A stretch of DNA of 64,000 bases from positions 10,602,001-10,666,000 of the forward strand of contig JBANAY010000004.1 in NCBI GenBank assembly GCA_037952775.1. Reading direction: 5' to 3'. Both the position numbers and the translations under genes were made by a program. Every line of letters begins with the position of its first letter. Position 1 is the stretch's first letter. Origin of the DNA: Clonostachys chloroleuca. Lineage: Eukaryota > Ascomycota > Sordariomycetes > Hypocreales > Bionectriaceae. The notes under the pieces are model-generated. The model was not told the origin of the DNA and searched no databases. It saw only the letters and a program-made list of their open reading frames with translations. Shown piece by piece: positions 54,539 through 64,000 of this stretch.

Positions 54539-56682
54539 ATGTTGAAAGCGAGTCAGCCTGACCAGGCTAATGAGTATGATCATTTGATCCATCATCAACA
54601 GAAGCTAAACGACCACACTGAGCTCCAAGACGCCGTGGTGCCTATCGGTTTGCTTCAACACAATTCTCATACGATTGATAATGAGTCCCTTTCCGGACTA
54701 TTTCAATCACCTGAGCACTGCAATCACAGCTTGTCTACAATACACTTCACAGAGATCGGAGCTAGCACTGCAGAGCTGAGGAAGGGGCCCAAAGAGACGG
54801 CTGACTCTAAACAACGAGACGGCTTGTCCGCCTACCTCAAATTCTGGGTGACGGAATGGATATTTTCCATAGTTTCCATCATGATACTCGTCGCGTTGGT
54901 TATTCTTCTCTACATGTTCGATGGAAAACCAGCACCGAATTGGCGATTTGGGCTTACTCTCAACACGATTGCTGCGTTTCTTTCTACCATCTGCCGGGCC
55001 ACAGTGATGGTTCCGGTAACTGAGGCCCTATCTCAGCTGAAGTGGAATTGGATGTCCTTGCACATCCGGCCGTTGAGGGATCTCTACCTTTTTGACCAAG
55101 CTAGCCGCTGGCCATTTTGGTCGGTGCGCTTACTCCCGAGACTACGTGGAAGGTATGACGCCAACTGTACCGTTTTCAAGAGACTAATATCTTGCTGATG
55201 CAAAGAACCGTAGATTCATCCCTCTAGCGTCAACCGCATCCGTGGTATTAGTTGTGAGCTTGATCACGTCATCTGTTACCCAATCAGCCATCGGATATAG
55301 ACTAGAGAATACTCTCATCAAACCGGGTGGAAATCATAGCATCGGTGCTTTCGCCCCAATCAGCACAGAATACCCGGGAAAGATCAACAGAAATGAGAGC
55401 CAGGAAGATTGTAAGTCGAGTCCCTGATTCAAACAGTACTTACTGACACTGTTGACATCTTCCTGAAGCTGGGGTTCAGTTGGACCTATCGGACTCCCAT
55501 CGAAAGATTGGGGAAAGGCTTTCTTACGCCGCTTTTCAAGGCTTCCTACAGCCCACTGATGAGCCGTGGCCCGAACCAGAGCTAAGTTGTGGCTCAACTA
55601 ATTGCTCATGGCCACAGTTCAGCTCTCTCGCCGTCTGTTACAGCATGCTCAACATCACACATAAACTAAATTCTACACGCACCGATAATGAAATACTCAA
55701 ATCTCCGCGAGACTCTTTCCACTCCAACCTCCCGGCGGTCATCTCTAACGATACCGCGCCTCATGTCCCTTTGGCTTCCATATCACCAGGTGTAGGAGCA
55801 TACCGAGCAGTGATTCCCAATGCACTGCCAGCCTTGAGCTCGAACAAAAATAAGTACAAAGTGATGAATATAACTGTAGGCAGGCCCTCGTTCTGGACTC
55901 TGGACAAAAACTACCCCTGGCCCCATTCGCTTTCTACCTATGGTAATTGGGGAAATGACGACGTTCTGACTACAGCATTTTCTCAATTTCATCTCCTCTA
56001 CAGCAACCCGATGGCCCAGTCGCCAAATTGTTCAAGGGCTTTTGAGATTTTCTTGCACTTTTGTGTCAAGACTTATAATGTCACTACAGACAACACTCAG
56101 GGGAAAGCGACTCTCGTTTCTTCGACGACAAAGCTAGACAAGGTCAATCGGGGAGGATTCCCTCCCGGTGGCGGGCACATTGACGCTTCATATAGTTTGG
56201 CAGCTATAGAAAGCCCACACATGTCATTCAACATCACTAGCACAGATGCCTTGAGTTATTTGGAGGACATCGTCCTTGAACTCTCCGGATCATCTGTCAT
56301 CTCCGGGAACACCACGAGGGATGACTGGAATCAGAGTATCCCACTGGGGAAAGAGTATGCAACAATAGATGGAACATTGGATAGGATGCAAGGCTCGCCA
56401 TCGATGCTCGCCAAACAGGTCTTCTCGAAATTGTATAGTGGTGTCTGGGTGTCGAACAGCAGCGCGGACGAAAGCAAGTACGAAACCTCGGAGCAATATA
56501 TTGACGAAGCTACTGAGGGGAATATTCAGAAATTATTTGGCAATGTGGCCTCCGCTATGACCTCCTAGTATGTTTAATCTAAACAAAGATGAGTGATGAT
56601 CGAGAACTGATATTCCCGCAGCTTGCGGACAAGGAACGAGCCTGTCGCACTAGAAGGGAGCAACACTTATGATACCATCTAG
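54539..56682 (+). CDS. DUF3176-domain membrane protein, four exons, C-terminus shortened
   Basis: Exons 54539..55152, 55214..55410, 55469..56567 and 56622..56682 (introns 61, 58 and 54 bases; all phases agree) give 656 residues. The DUF3176 signature is clear. WVTEWIFSIVSIMILVALVILL is the first membrane helix. FGLTLNTIAAFLSTICRA, EALSQLKWNWM, and RPLRDLYLFDQASRWPFWS follow. PLASTASVVLVVSLITSSV is a second helix. The long middle is an extracellular-type domain with many N-glycosylation sites and cysteines. Family members usually end with another helix after a W-x-W motif; here the last exon stops soon after AMTSYLRTRNEPVAL. The C-terminal helix therefore seems to be lost, close to a probable breakpoint. 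Function of the family is unknown. Confidence 0.82.
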
Positions 56683-57182
56683 GTAACCGATGAGATCAAT
56701 ATAGAGACCGCTCAGCATCCGCTGATAATTAGTTCACAATATCAAGGAGATTCAAGGAAGCTCGAGAATGACCCAATGTTTTTTTTGCTTCCTACGGCGG
56801 GAAAAGATAGTGGCCCCTGTCCGTCATTTGCAAGTCGACTCGACCCTAGATCGACTGGCTTCTTGAGTTCGGAATAAGAAAGAACTCCAGAATCTTGCAG
56901 AGCTTAACGTCTGAACTTCTTCGATAGTCTCTGTAGTTCTCTTTGTCACCATCTCGCAACACTAGCGGGCCCATTTTACCCCCGAGCTGTCTCTCGCGAA
57001 CTTTTCCAAGATGTTTCACAAACGGAGGAATTGAAACAAAGAGTCAATCTGTTCTCGCTTTATTGAGCCAAACAGAATTGGATGTAGCTTGGTTTTGGGG
57101 GAGATGGCTCCCAAAATCAGGCAAAGATACGCGATTGCCTAACTCTAGTTGTGGTGTCCGTTGAGATTCGAGACGTCGGCTA
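56683..57182. other. Intergenic / probable breakpoint zone
   Basis: It lies between the shortened DUF3176 gene and the 5'-truncated OPT pseudogene. No gene is readable. Confidence 0.45.
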
Positions 57183-58510
57183 GTGCCTGATAGTCCGGCA
57201 CCACTTCTATCGGTGTTTAGCGGTAGCAGTCTTGACTACCAGTGGTTCTCGACAATCGATCAATTCGTTACCCCGCTCTTCATTGTGGTGCAGATGGTTG
57301 GCTCGACGGCTTTTTGGGGCCTCTGTGTAATTATTCCCGTCTTCTTCTCGAACGTCTGGGACACCCATTAATTCCTGGCTACCCTATGACAACACCGGGG
57401 GCCCCATATCAGGCTCAGCTCATTCTGGGTAAGGACTATAAGTTCAACCAGACTGCTTACGAAGAGTATTCGCCGCTACTTCTGCCCGCAGCTTTCGTTT
57501 TGAGATGGGCTGGAATGATGGCCTTACTTCCGGCCATGCCAATCTTTGTGTATCTTTGGCACAGGAATTTATTCGCACCTATCTTCAAAAGCTGGTTCAA
57601 GAGCGATCCGCTTGCTTTGTGGAAAAGTGATGTTCATTGCTGCCTAATGAGCCGTTACAAAGAGGTTCCGCCTGTGAGTAACCTGCATTTGTCCCGATGA
57701 CTACATTGGCCAGATATTTCAATTGGTAACAAAACTAGCTCGTGATGATAGTACGTGTACGGCGGCATCGCAATTGTCGCAATGGCTCTTGGTATCGCTG
57801 GTGTATATGCTTGGCCCGTCGGCATGCTATTGTGTAAGCCCTCTTGCTCCTCTGTCCTCGTGATATATTGTAATTCTAATAGTATACTATAGGGGTTTAC
57901 CTACTGGTGTTTATATTCAGTAGCCTATTTATAATATCTATTAGCCTCCTTATTAGTATAACAGGCTACTCTACTAATCTAGATTTCCTCTTTAGTATTA
58001 TAGATTACTACTTACTAGCAGTTTACTCAGAAGATTAATCTTATATTATTACTATAGATAGATAGCTATATAGTTTCTAGTAACCCTATTAGTATCTTTA
58101 TCTTTAAATCCTTAGGGAAGTATATTCTATAATAAACTACTTACTTCTTATCTAATATAAAGCTTAGCTACTATAATAAGATTCTACTAAAGCTTATAGT
58201 AGCTTCTTAGTTAGTTACTACTATAGTCTTAGTAATTACTTCGCTTAGGATTATTAACTTTCAGCTTATTAGTATTTCTAAAATCTGTAATCCGGAGCCA
58301 TAACCCAGGTAGATCTGTAGTAATATAGTTTAAAGCTAGACTATATCTATTATCTGGGGAGCTCTGGGTCCCTTAAAGCTCTTTGGAAGTAATACTCTAT
58401 ATAGAAAGCTCCCTTAGGCTACTCTTACTGGTACTCTATAGCCTGTTGCCTGGTACCTGGCTCCACGATACTAGCCTAACAGCTTCTTATGACTTTGCCA
58501 TCCTCTTGTT
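57183..58510 (+). pseudogene. OPT-family oligopeptide transporter pseudogene, 5'-truncated, frameshifted, 3' half RIPped
   Basis: OPT transporters import small peptides with protons. The sequence opens in mid-protein: FSGSSLDYQWFSTIDQF, then TPLFIVVQMVGSTAFWG and NVWDTH. The frame then breaks: NSWLPYDNTG is in another frame and GAPYQAQLILGKDYKFNQ in a third, with a GGGGG run at the second slip. EEYSPLLLP, LMSRYKEVPP and (after an intron) YVYGGIAIVAMALGIAGVYAWP continue the family order. From about 57885 the DNA becomes AT-rich with many stops, yet residual OPT motifs persist: FSSLFIISISLLISITGYS, then IIWGALGPLKLFG at about 58350. The N-terminal half of the protein is absent. The gene is non-functional. 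Confidence 0.85.
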
Positions 58511-59060
58511 CTCTGTAAGTGCCCCCTTATGAATCTTTCCTTGAGTTAGACTAACAAACTCACTCGATTAAAGTAGTAGGCGGCTAAGCGTTTATAGCGA
58601 CATTGCTTTTTAATCCTTTGATATCAGCTCTTTCTATTATACCGAAGTAGAATTCAGTAAGCGTTAGATTGTTCACCTACTAGAGAATATAAGCTGGGTT
58701 TAGACTGTTGTAAGACAGGTTAGTTTTACCCTATAGATAACCTTACCGCAGTAGTAATTAAGCTTAGTATAAGAGGAACCGCTTATTCAGATAATTAGTT
58801 TTTACAGCTATCCGACCGGGCAGTACTACAAAGCTACTATCTGCTGGATAATAGCTGAATACCTCTAAGTCAGAATCTATACCAGAAAGTGGTAATACTA
58901 CCCGTATATACAGATAGACAAGAATAGGCTTCAGCTTAGTATCTTAGCAGGTAATTACTCTACAGTACTAGAAGTATACTGTAGTATTTTGTATATTATA
59001 ATTTTAAAACGAGCGGGGTTAAATCCTTTGCAGATAACTTAGCTGTATGAAACGGTCCTG
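58511..59060. other. Moderately AT-rich sequence between two pseudogenes
   Basis: Probable continuation of decayed DNA between the convergent OPT and permease pseudogenes. No feature is readable. Confidence 0.4.
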
Positions 59061-59176
59061 TAAGCAGTAGAGTAGCCTTATTATTACGATTTGCTGAGGG
59101 TAAGCCGTCCTTCGCCTCGATTTCCCCAATACAGGCGGCCCTGGTAGCTGGCTGCGTAGGGGGTTTGGGAGATGGA

Positions 59177-60386
59177 TTATAAGGAAGCCAGAGTTCTGAC
59201 GCCCAGCCTGTCTCTCGGGAAGCAGCTGCATGCCCAGATCAGCCGGCCAGACGTGGTGACGAGGCCCAAAACAACACCAAAGTAAACGAAAGTTATCCAT
59301 GCGACAAGGACAGTGGAGAAGACTGTGGAGCCAGTCGCCTGAAAGTACGCCTCGTATAAAGGAACTGCCGAGGCTGATATGGCACTGAAGTCGGTGCAGC
59401 TGAAAATGAGCAGGGCCAGGGCGAAAAACACAATTGTCAACAACCCGATGAGCATGGCAAGCAACATGGCTCGGGAGACATTTTTGCCAGGATGGCTGAT
59501 TTCCTCGGCAATGTGCGTCACGCTGTCAATAGCACCAAATCGGATTGCAGGGTTGTTAGCACAGCTCGCTTGAAAGTATTTGATCCTTTTCTGCTTACGA
59601 CCACATGCACTGCCCTACCCCGAGCGTGAAGGCAAACCCCGAGTCCCATCCTGCTTGGTTGTCCCAGTTAATGAGGACATCTCTGGCAGACTGTTTTGTC
59701 TTGCTCATTGCAAGAACTGCAATGGATGTAACAAGCCAGCCTGAAATAGAGGCGGCAAAGAACGTGGACTGTGTCTTTGGGACCAGAACTGGAGCGATGG
59801 TCACCAGTGCCGTTCCAAGAATTAGGCATGCTGCGTAGACGGCCCAGACACGCCATCGTTGGACTTCATAGTCAGGGTAGCGTATTCCTGCTAACCCAAC
59901 TATGGACTGCGCTGTGTAAATGGCTGCAGAGGCGGTCGTGAAGAGGTAAAAAGAGGTTGATCCAGCCAGTCAGAAAAGCAATACCGGCGCGGTGCTGTTG
60001 GGGCGCAATGGAAAAGGTGAAGCTAGACTTTCCTTAGCTAAACCAAAAATCTAAGAGGGTTTTCATCCAAATTTGACATACTGATAGGATCCTCCGCTGG
60101 ATGGAAAGGCAGACGCAAGCTCGGCAAGGCCTGTGGCAATAATGACAGAGGCTACCCATGCGACAATGGTTCCCCAGAATGCGGTTGTCGGGCCTCCTAG
60201 GAGGAGAGTAGCCAAAAGAACGCTCACAAAGCCAAGCCAGGAGTTCATGATGCTATAACTAAAAGCAAGGATGGAAATGAGAGAAAATCTGCGGGGAAGT
60301 TGGGCTTCGTGGCCTTGGGCTCGCAGCTGCATGTCATCGAAACTGAGATTGACCTCCACTGGAGGTGAAGAAATGGGGCCCGCCAT
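59177..60386 (-). pseudogene. Amino-acid/choline permease (APC family) pseudogene
   Basis: The family imports amino acids, GABA or choline. The start (ATG 60386) reads PRRFSLISILAFSYSIMNSW, then GLAELASAFPSSGGSYQY. A putative intron (59995..60077) leads to HRAGIAFLTGWINLF. There a run of five T (59948..59952) throws the frame out; one T fewer rejoins YLFTTASAAIYTAQSI. IDSVTHIAEEI follows an apparent intron (59535..59598) with donor GTAAGC and branch GCTAAC, but at the expected acceptor AG is GG. The last exon ends TTSGRLIWA then loses the expected FxRDGGLP motif and stops at 59177. About 150 C-terminal residues are missing. Multiple independent lesions argue for a true pseudogene. Confidence 0.83.
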
Positions 60387-61504
60387 GCTTGCTTGAAGAG
60401 CCTGACGCTGTGAAAGGTATGAAAGAAGCTTGGTTTGATGGAGGGTAGAGCTACAGAAGACAGAAATCAATGGGAATAATCAGACAGGACGGAGATCGGA
60501 TCGTGGGGTAGTTATATCACCCAATGCTTCGTCAGTGCCGCGAGGCGATCCCTCTTAACCCTACTCCATGGATCTAGATCTGTCTAGTGATCTATTGATG
60601 GTGTCAAGAAACTGCGCTTTGTAACTTGGAGAGATTGGTGGCTGAAGCCGAGCTACAGGGTTTCTTTCTACTACATACTATGTAATAGCAAAAGGCTGGC
60701 TTGATCCGATCAACGGCGCGTCTTTCACTCAACTGAACCTTTATCCTTCTGGTATTGAACCCACCTCCCCCGATCCTGAGCTAGTCGAACTGGGATATGG
60801 AGTGGCCATTGCAGATTCTGTGCTTGGCCGTGCTCAAAGGCCTGCTCCCCTGAGGAGATGGCCCGCACCTAATGCGAGAGACCCAAAGCCTAGCCAATTC
60901 CAGAGTTCCCTGGTAATCTCCCACGTGAACATGTACGCCAAATCAGTGTGTGCGTCAAGTGCGGAAATCAGGCTCACAGTAAATTCAGCCGACCTAATAT
61001 CCCTATCTCAGCACAAGAAGCGTCTCAGATGACCCGTGGGGTTACCCCCGCAGATATGGTAGCCGCTTTCGATTTGCCCTGAAGGGCAAATAGGCGAGAA
61101 TCGCCTGTGGAGTCCTCGTCTACTGTACAGAAGTAGTAGGAGCGATTTTGGTATTCCCGTAAGAGGAATGGACGTGTTTGATCGGGAGGAGACTAGCTAG
61201 TAGCATTTGCGTTCAAGGGTTTCCTGTAAGCTGGTTTCCTCTTTGGACGAAATGCGACATGTCTCAAAGGACGCCGTGCCGTCAAAATGGATATTAAGTT
61301 TCAGCAAAGGAGAATGTATCTTAGAAGCAGATTTAAATAGGTGCCCCGTTCAAATTTCCATTCATAAAGTGTTTTGCAGACCTGTATCATTCTAGCCACC
61401 TAACCGTACCACCGCTCTCGCCGCTAGCGAGTAAGTCTGCTGTTGCTTACTTGATTCAAATGAATAACACTGACAGTCTCAGATTTTCTTGACAACTCGA
61501 CACC
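60387..61504. other. Intergenic, no gene supported
   Basis: It lies between the permease pseudogene and the cupin gene. The frame 60802..61032 has no recognised features. The cupin promoter should lie at the right end. Confidence 0.5.
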
Positions 61505-61849
61505 ATGGGCAAGGTTATTCACGGCGCTTGGAACTCGTTTGACTGGGAGCCCTTCCCAGAGTACAATGGCAAGAAATCGGTTGCGTACCGTTCCCCAGAT
61601 GGGAAGATTGTTGCTGGGGCCGCACACGAGGAGGGAAAGGCGACATTGGTCTACCCTTGTGACGAGTTCTTCTTTGTCACAGAGGGTTGGATCAAGTGCG
61701 ATGTCGAGGGACAAGAGCCGTTCACTGCCAACAAGGGGGACGTGGTTTACTTTGAGCGTGGTACCAAGGTGAACTTTGAGTTTAGCCCGGATTTTTACAA
61801 TGTCGCCATCTTTATTTCAACAGATGGTGAGAATGTCTCTTTAGTTTAA
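61505..61849 (+). CDS. Small cupin-domain protein (Cupin_3/DUF861-like)
   Basis: A single exon of 114 residues opens at ATG 61505 (context CACCATGG). VYPCDEFFFVTEGWIKCDVEG (residues about 57-77) is the central cupin strand pair, and ANKGDVVYFERGTKVNFEF (about 82-100) the second cupin motif. These are arranged as in single-domain cupins of the DUF861 group, related to ureidoglycine aminohydrolase and EutQ-type folds. The usual metal-binding histidines are largely replaced (for example CDEF), so the catalytic role is doubtful. It is probably cytosolic. It lies about 650 bases upstream of the P450 on the same strand, but no shared pathway is evident. Confidence 0.82.
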   Translation: MGKVIHGAWNSFDWEPFPEYNGKKSVAYRSPDGKIVAGAAHEEGKATLVYPCDEFFFVTEGWIKCDVEGQEPFTANKGDVVYFERGTKVNFEFSPDFYNVAIFISTDGENVSLV

Positions 61850-62496
61850 GACATCCCGCAGTGAAAGAACGCATAAGATATTTGGAAAACAATTGTTGTG
61901 TGCCTGAGCCCGTGTTCAAGCTGGATTCTGCGGCTAGAATGGGGGCGAGGTGTTTAGGTCTGAGATGCTGAATAAAATGACCCTCGCCTTGGTTCTCTCT
62001 CCTCCTCCCACCCGAAATTACCAAATGGGAAGCACAGACGATGAGGCAATACCCCGAGGTCGCTTATCGTGCACAACAGGCAGCCCCAGCCCAGGCTGCG
62101 GACCAGCACCCCGATTGCTAGTCTGGTAGCACAAGGTGCATGTGGATTGCCTTCCACTTTGGGCATGTTGGCGGGATCCGTCGCGTTTTGGCTCAAGGTG
62201 TGTGTTTTTTGCTCAGCCATCGGATGACAAAAGACTTGCCTAATTTGTTGCTTAGGCATACAGTCTGAATGAGGTCGGAGGCTATTCCACATAGACGACT
62301 CGATCAAGTGGGCATTTGCTCCCAACCGTAGAATATTTCCCAATTGTATATCTTTGATCTTCAACATCTCGTCTACAAACTCTCGTTCGAAGTATAACAC
62401 TCAGAGAGTTGTCCGTATTCTCGTCCAAGGTAATTTCACATTCATATCCCAGAAAAGATTTAAAGTTGGGTCCGGTATACCACTGTTCTCATCAAG
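61850..62496. other. Intergenic between cupin and P450
   Basis: It probably carries the cupin 3' end and the P450 promoter. The minus-strand frames here show no family features. Confidence 0.5.
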
Positions 62497-64000
62497 ATGC
62501 TTCTTTCACCAGCAGTCCTTGTGTCAGCCATTTCGGTGTCCGCCATTATTCTCATTTATAAGTTCCTCATATACCCCGCCTTCATCTCTCCGTTGAGTAA
62601 GATTCCCGCGCCTCATTGGTCATGTCATATTGCTCCCTTTTGGCTATGGTGGGCCAAATATCATCACCATGAGAACTTTTTGGTGCAACAGAACCACCTG
62701 GCTCGGGGGGAGGCATTGCGTCTGGCCCCGGGGCTTCTCAGTCTCAATGGATATGAACGAGCATTGAAACCCGTGTATCTGGGCGGATTCCCCAAAACTG
62801 ACTTCTACACGCGAGGTTTTATCATTTACAAGTACGTTCCATCCTGCACATCTCTCCTTTTGGGACACAGGGGCTAACCGCTAATATGGGGTCCCGACAT
62901 AGCACTCCGAACATCTTCACTTTTGAGGATAACTCTGCGCACTCGTCTCGCAAACGCATGGTCTCCAACACCTTCTCAAAGTCATTCGTCCTCAGCTCCG
63001 CGACAGCCCACAGTTCGCTTCAAGACGTCCTCTTTGGTCGATTACTGCCTAAGATTCTTCACGCGGCCCAGACTGGGCAGCCCCTTGAGATGCTCGAGTT
63101 GAGTTATTCTTACTCGATGGATTCTTTCGTTCAATGGCAATTCGGCAAACGTATTGGCAGCAACCTACTCGAGAATGTCGACGAACGACGTTTATATTTG
63201 GATGGCTTCTTCGCCGGGGCCCCTTATGCCTTGTGGCAGTACGAGCTCCCGCTGGTGAACCGATTTCTCAAGTCGATTGGCTTGATTCCCGCCAAGGTGG
63301 ACGCAGGGTTCCGGGATATTGAGGATTGGAACCTGCAAAAGTGCGACAGTGCATACCAGCTACTCAAATCCGGCGAGAAGCTCAATGACGCCGAGACTCC
63401 AGTGGTTTTTGCCCGGGCGGCCGAAGTCATGGGCAATATGAAACCAGATGACAAGCAAGATTCATACCACAACCGCCTCGAGATTGCAAGCGATATGTTT
63501 ATCCACAACTCGGCCGCACATGAAACGAGCGGCAACACCCTGGCATACATTTATTATGAACTCTCGCGTCATCCCGATGTCCAAGCAAAGCTCAGACAGG
63601 AACTTCTCACCCTCCATCCCCAGCTCAAGTTCCCACAACCTCCTGGGGAGCAACTCCAGTTACCCCCCGCCAAGGAGGTCGATAACCTCTCGTATTTGGA
63701 GGCCGTTATCATGGAGACTCTCCGTCTTTATCCATCCGTTCCCGGTGGCCAACCACGAAAGGTGCCTAGGCCCTGCAGCCTAGGTGGGTATGATAATATT
63801 CCCGCCGGCACGACGGTGCAGTGTTACGCCTATGCACTTCATCGCACCCCCGAAATCTTTCCCGAACCCGAGATTTGGAACCCCGACCGATGGGTCAACT
63901 CTAGTCAGGAGCATCTGAGCCAGATGCGTCGTTACTTTTGGGCGTTTGGTAGCGGCGGCAGGATGTGTATTGGAAGCAACTTTGCATGGTTTTGTGAGTT
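62497..64000 (+). CDS. Cytochrome P450 monooxygenase, partial (runs off the window)
   Basis: Exon 1 (62497..62831) encodes an N-terminal membrane anchor (VLVSAISVSAIILIYKFLIY), then the proline-rich PLSKIPAPHW hinge. A 71-base intron (62832..62902) leads to exon 2 (62903..63993). There are an I-helix oxygen-binding motif (AAHETSGNTLAY), the K-helix ExxR (METLRLYP), the NPDRW meander and the heme-binding FGSGGRMCIG with the cysteine thiolate. A GTGAGT donor at 63994 suggests a further intron, so the last part lies beyond the window. It is an ER-bound monooxygenase. The substrate is unknown, and I see no neighbouring biosynthetic core enzyme in the window. Confidence 0.95.

Overview
The window is chromosomal DNA of a filamentous ascomycete (Pezizomycotina). 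Genes carry short introns (about 50-85 bases) with GTANGT-like donors and CTAAC/CTGAC-like branch points. There are three HET (heterokaryon incompatibility) domain genes, a fungal DUF3176 gene and secreted CE5 and intradiol-dioxygenase-like enzymes. Several AT-rich islands are full of TpA and in-frame stops, as repeat-induced point mutation (RIP) would leave. I cannot fix the species or class from the sequence alone.

Layout. 0.3-2 kb: a HET gene with a poly(A)-bearing intron and a 51-bp tandem repeat upstream. 2.8-6.4 kb: AT-rich islands holding a near-perfect 237-bp inverted repeat and an LTR-like relic. Between the islands lies a GC-normal pocket with a broken precursor of repeated, dibasic-flanked secreted peptides (KEP/RiPP-like). 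7.4-9.2 kb: secreted carboxylesterase. 10-15.4 kb: an acidic hypothetical protein, a frameshifted BTB/POZ gene and a three-exon hypothetical gene. 16.5-22.5 kb: GPI-type cutinase-like esterase, coiled-coil protein, F-box-like protein. 25-31.5 kb: secreted G1-peptidase-like protein, sphingolipid fatty acid 2-hydroxylase, GNAT acetyltransferase. 32.5-40.5 kb: two convergent HET genes facing a 1.84-kb RIP-degraded Fot1/Pogo-like element with terminal inverted repeats and a TA target duplication. 41.7-43 kb: secreted intradiol-dioxygenase-like protein. 43-50 kb: gene-poor, with a decayed zinc-finger-like gene and a long polypurine tract, then a 45-residue His-rich secreted peptide too short for usual ORF cut-offs. 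52-60.5 kb: a membrane protein and a DUF3176 gene arranged divergently, then a breakpoint zone with a truncated OPT oligopeptide-transporter pseudogene whose 3' half has been RIPped and a convergent broken amino-acid/choline permease pseudogene. 61.5-64 kb: a small cupin and a P450 that runs off the window.

Taken together this is accessory-type sequence: self/non-self recognition genes, secreted hydrolases, transposon relics and decaying transporters, mixed with a few housekeeping genes such as the fatty acid 2-hydroxylase. No biosynthetic operon-like logic is evident. The most unusual items are the broken repeat-peptide precursor, the His-rich mini-gene, the long palindrome preserved inside RIPped DNA, a dispersed ~62-bp repeat in three copies, and the RIP boundary that falls inside the OPT pseudogene.
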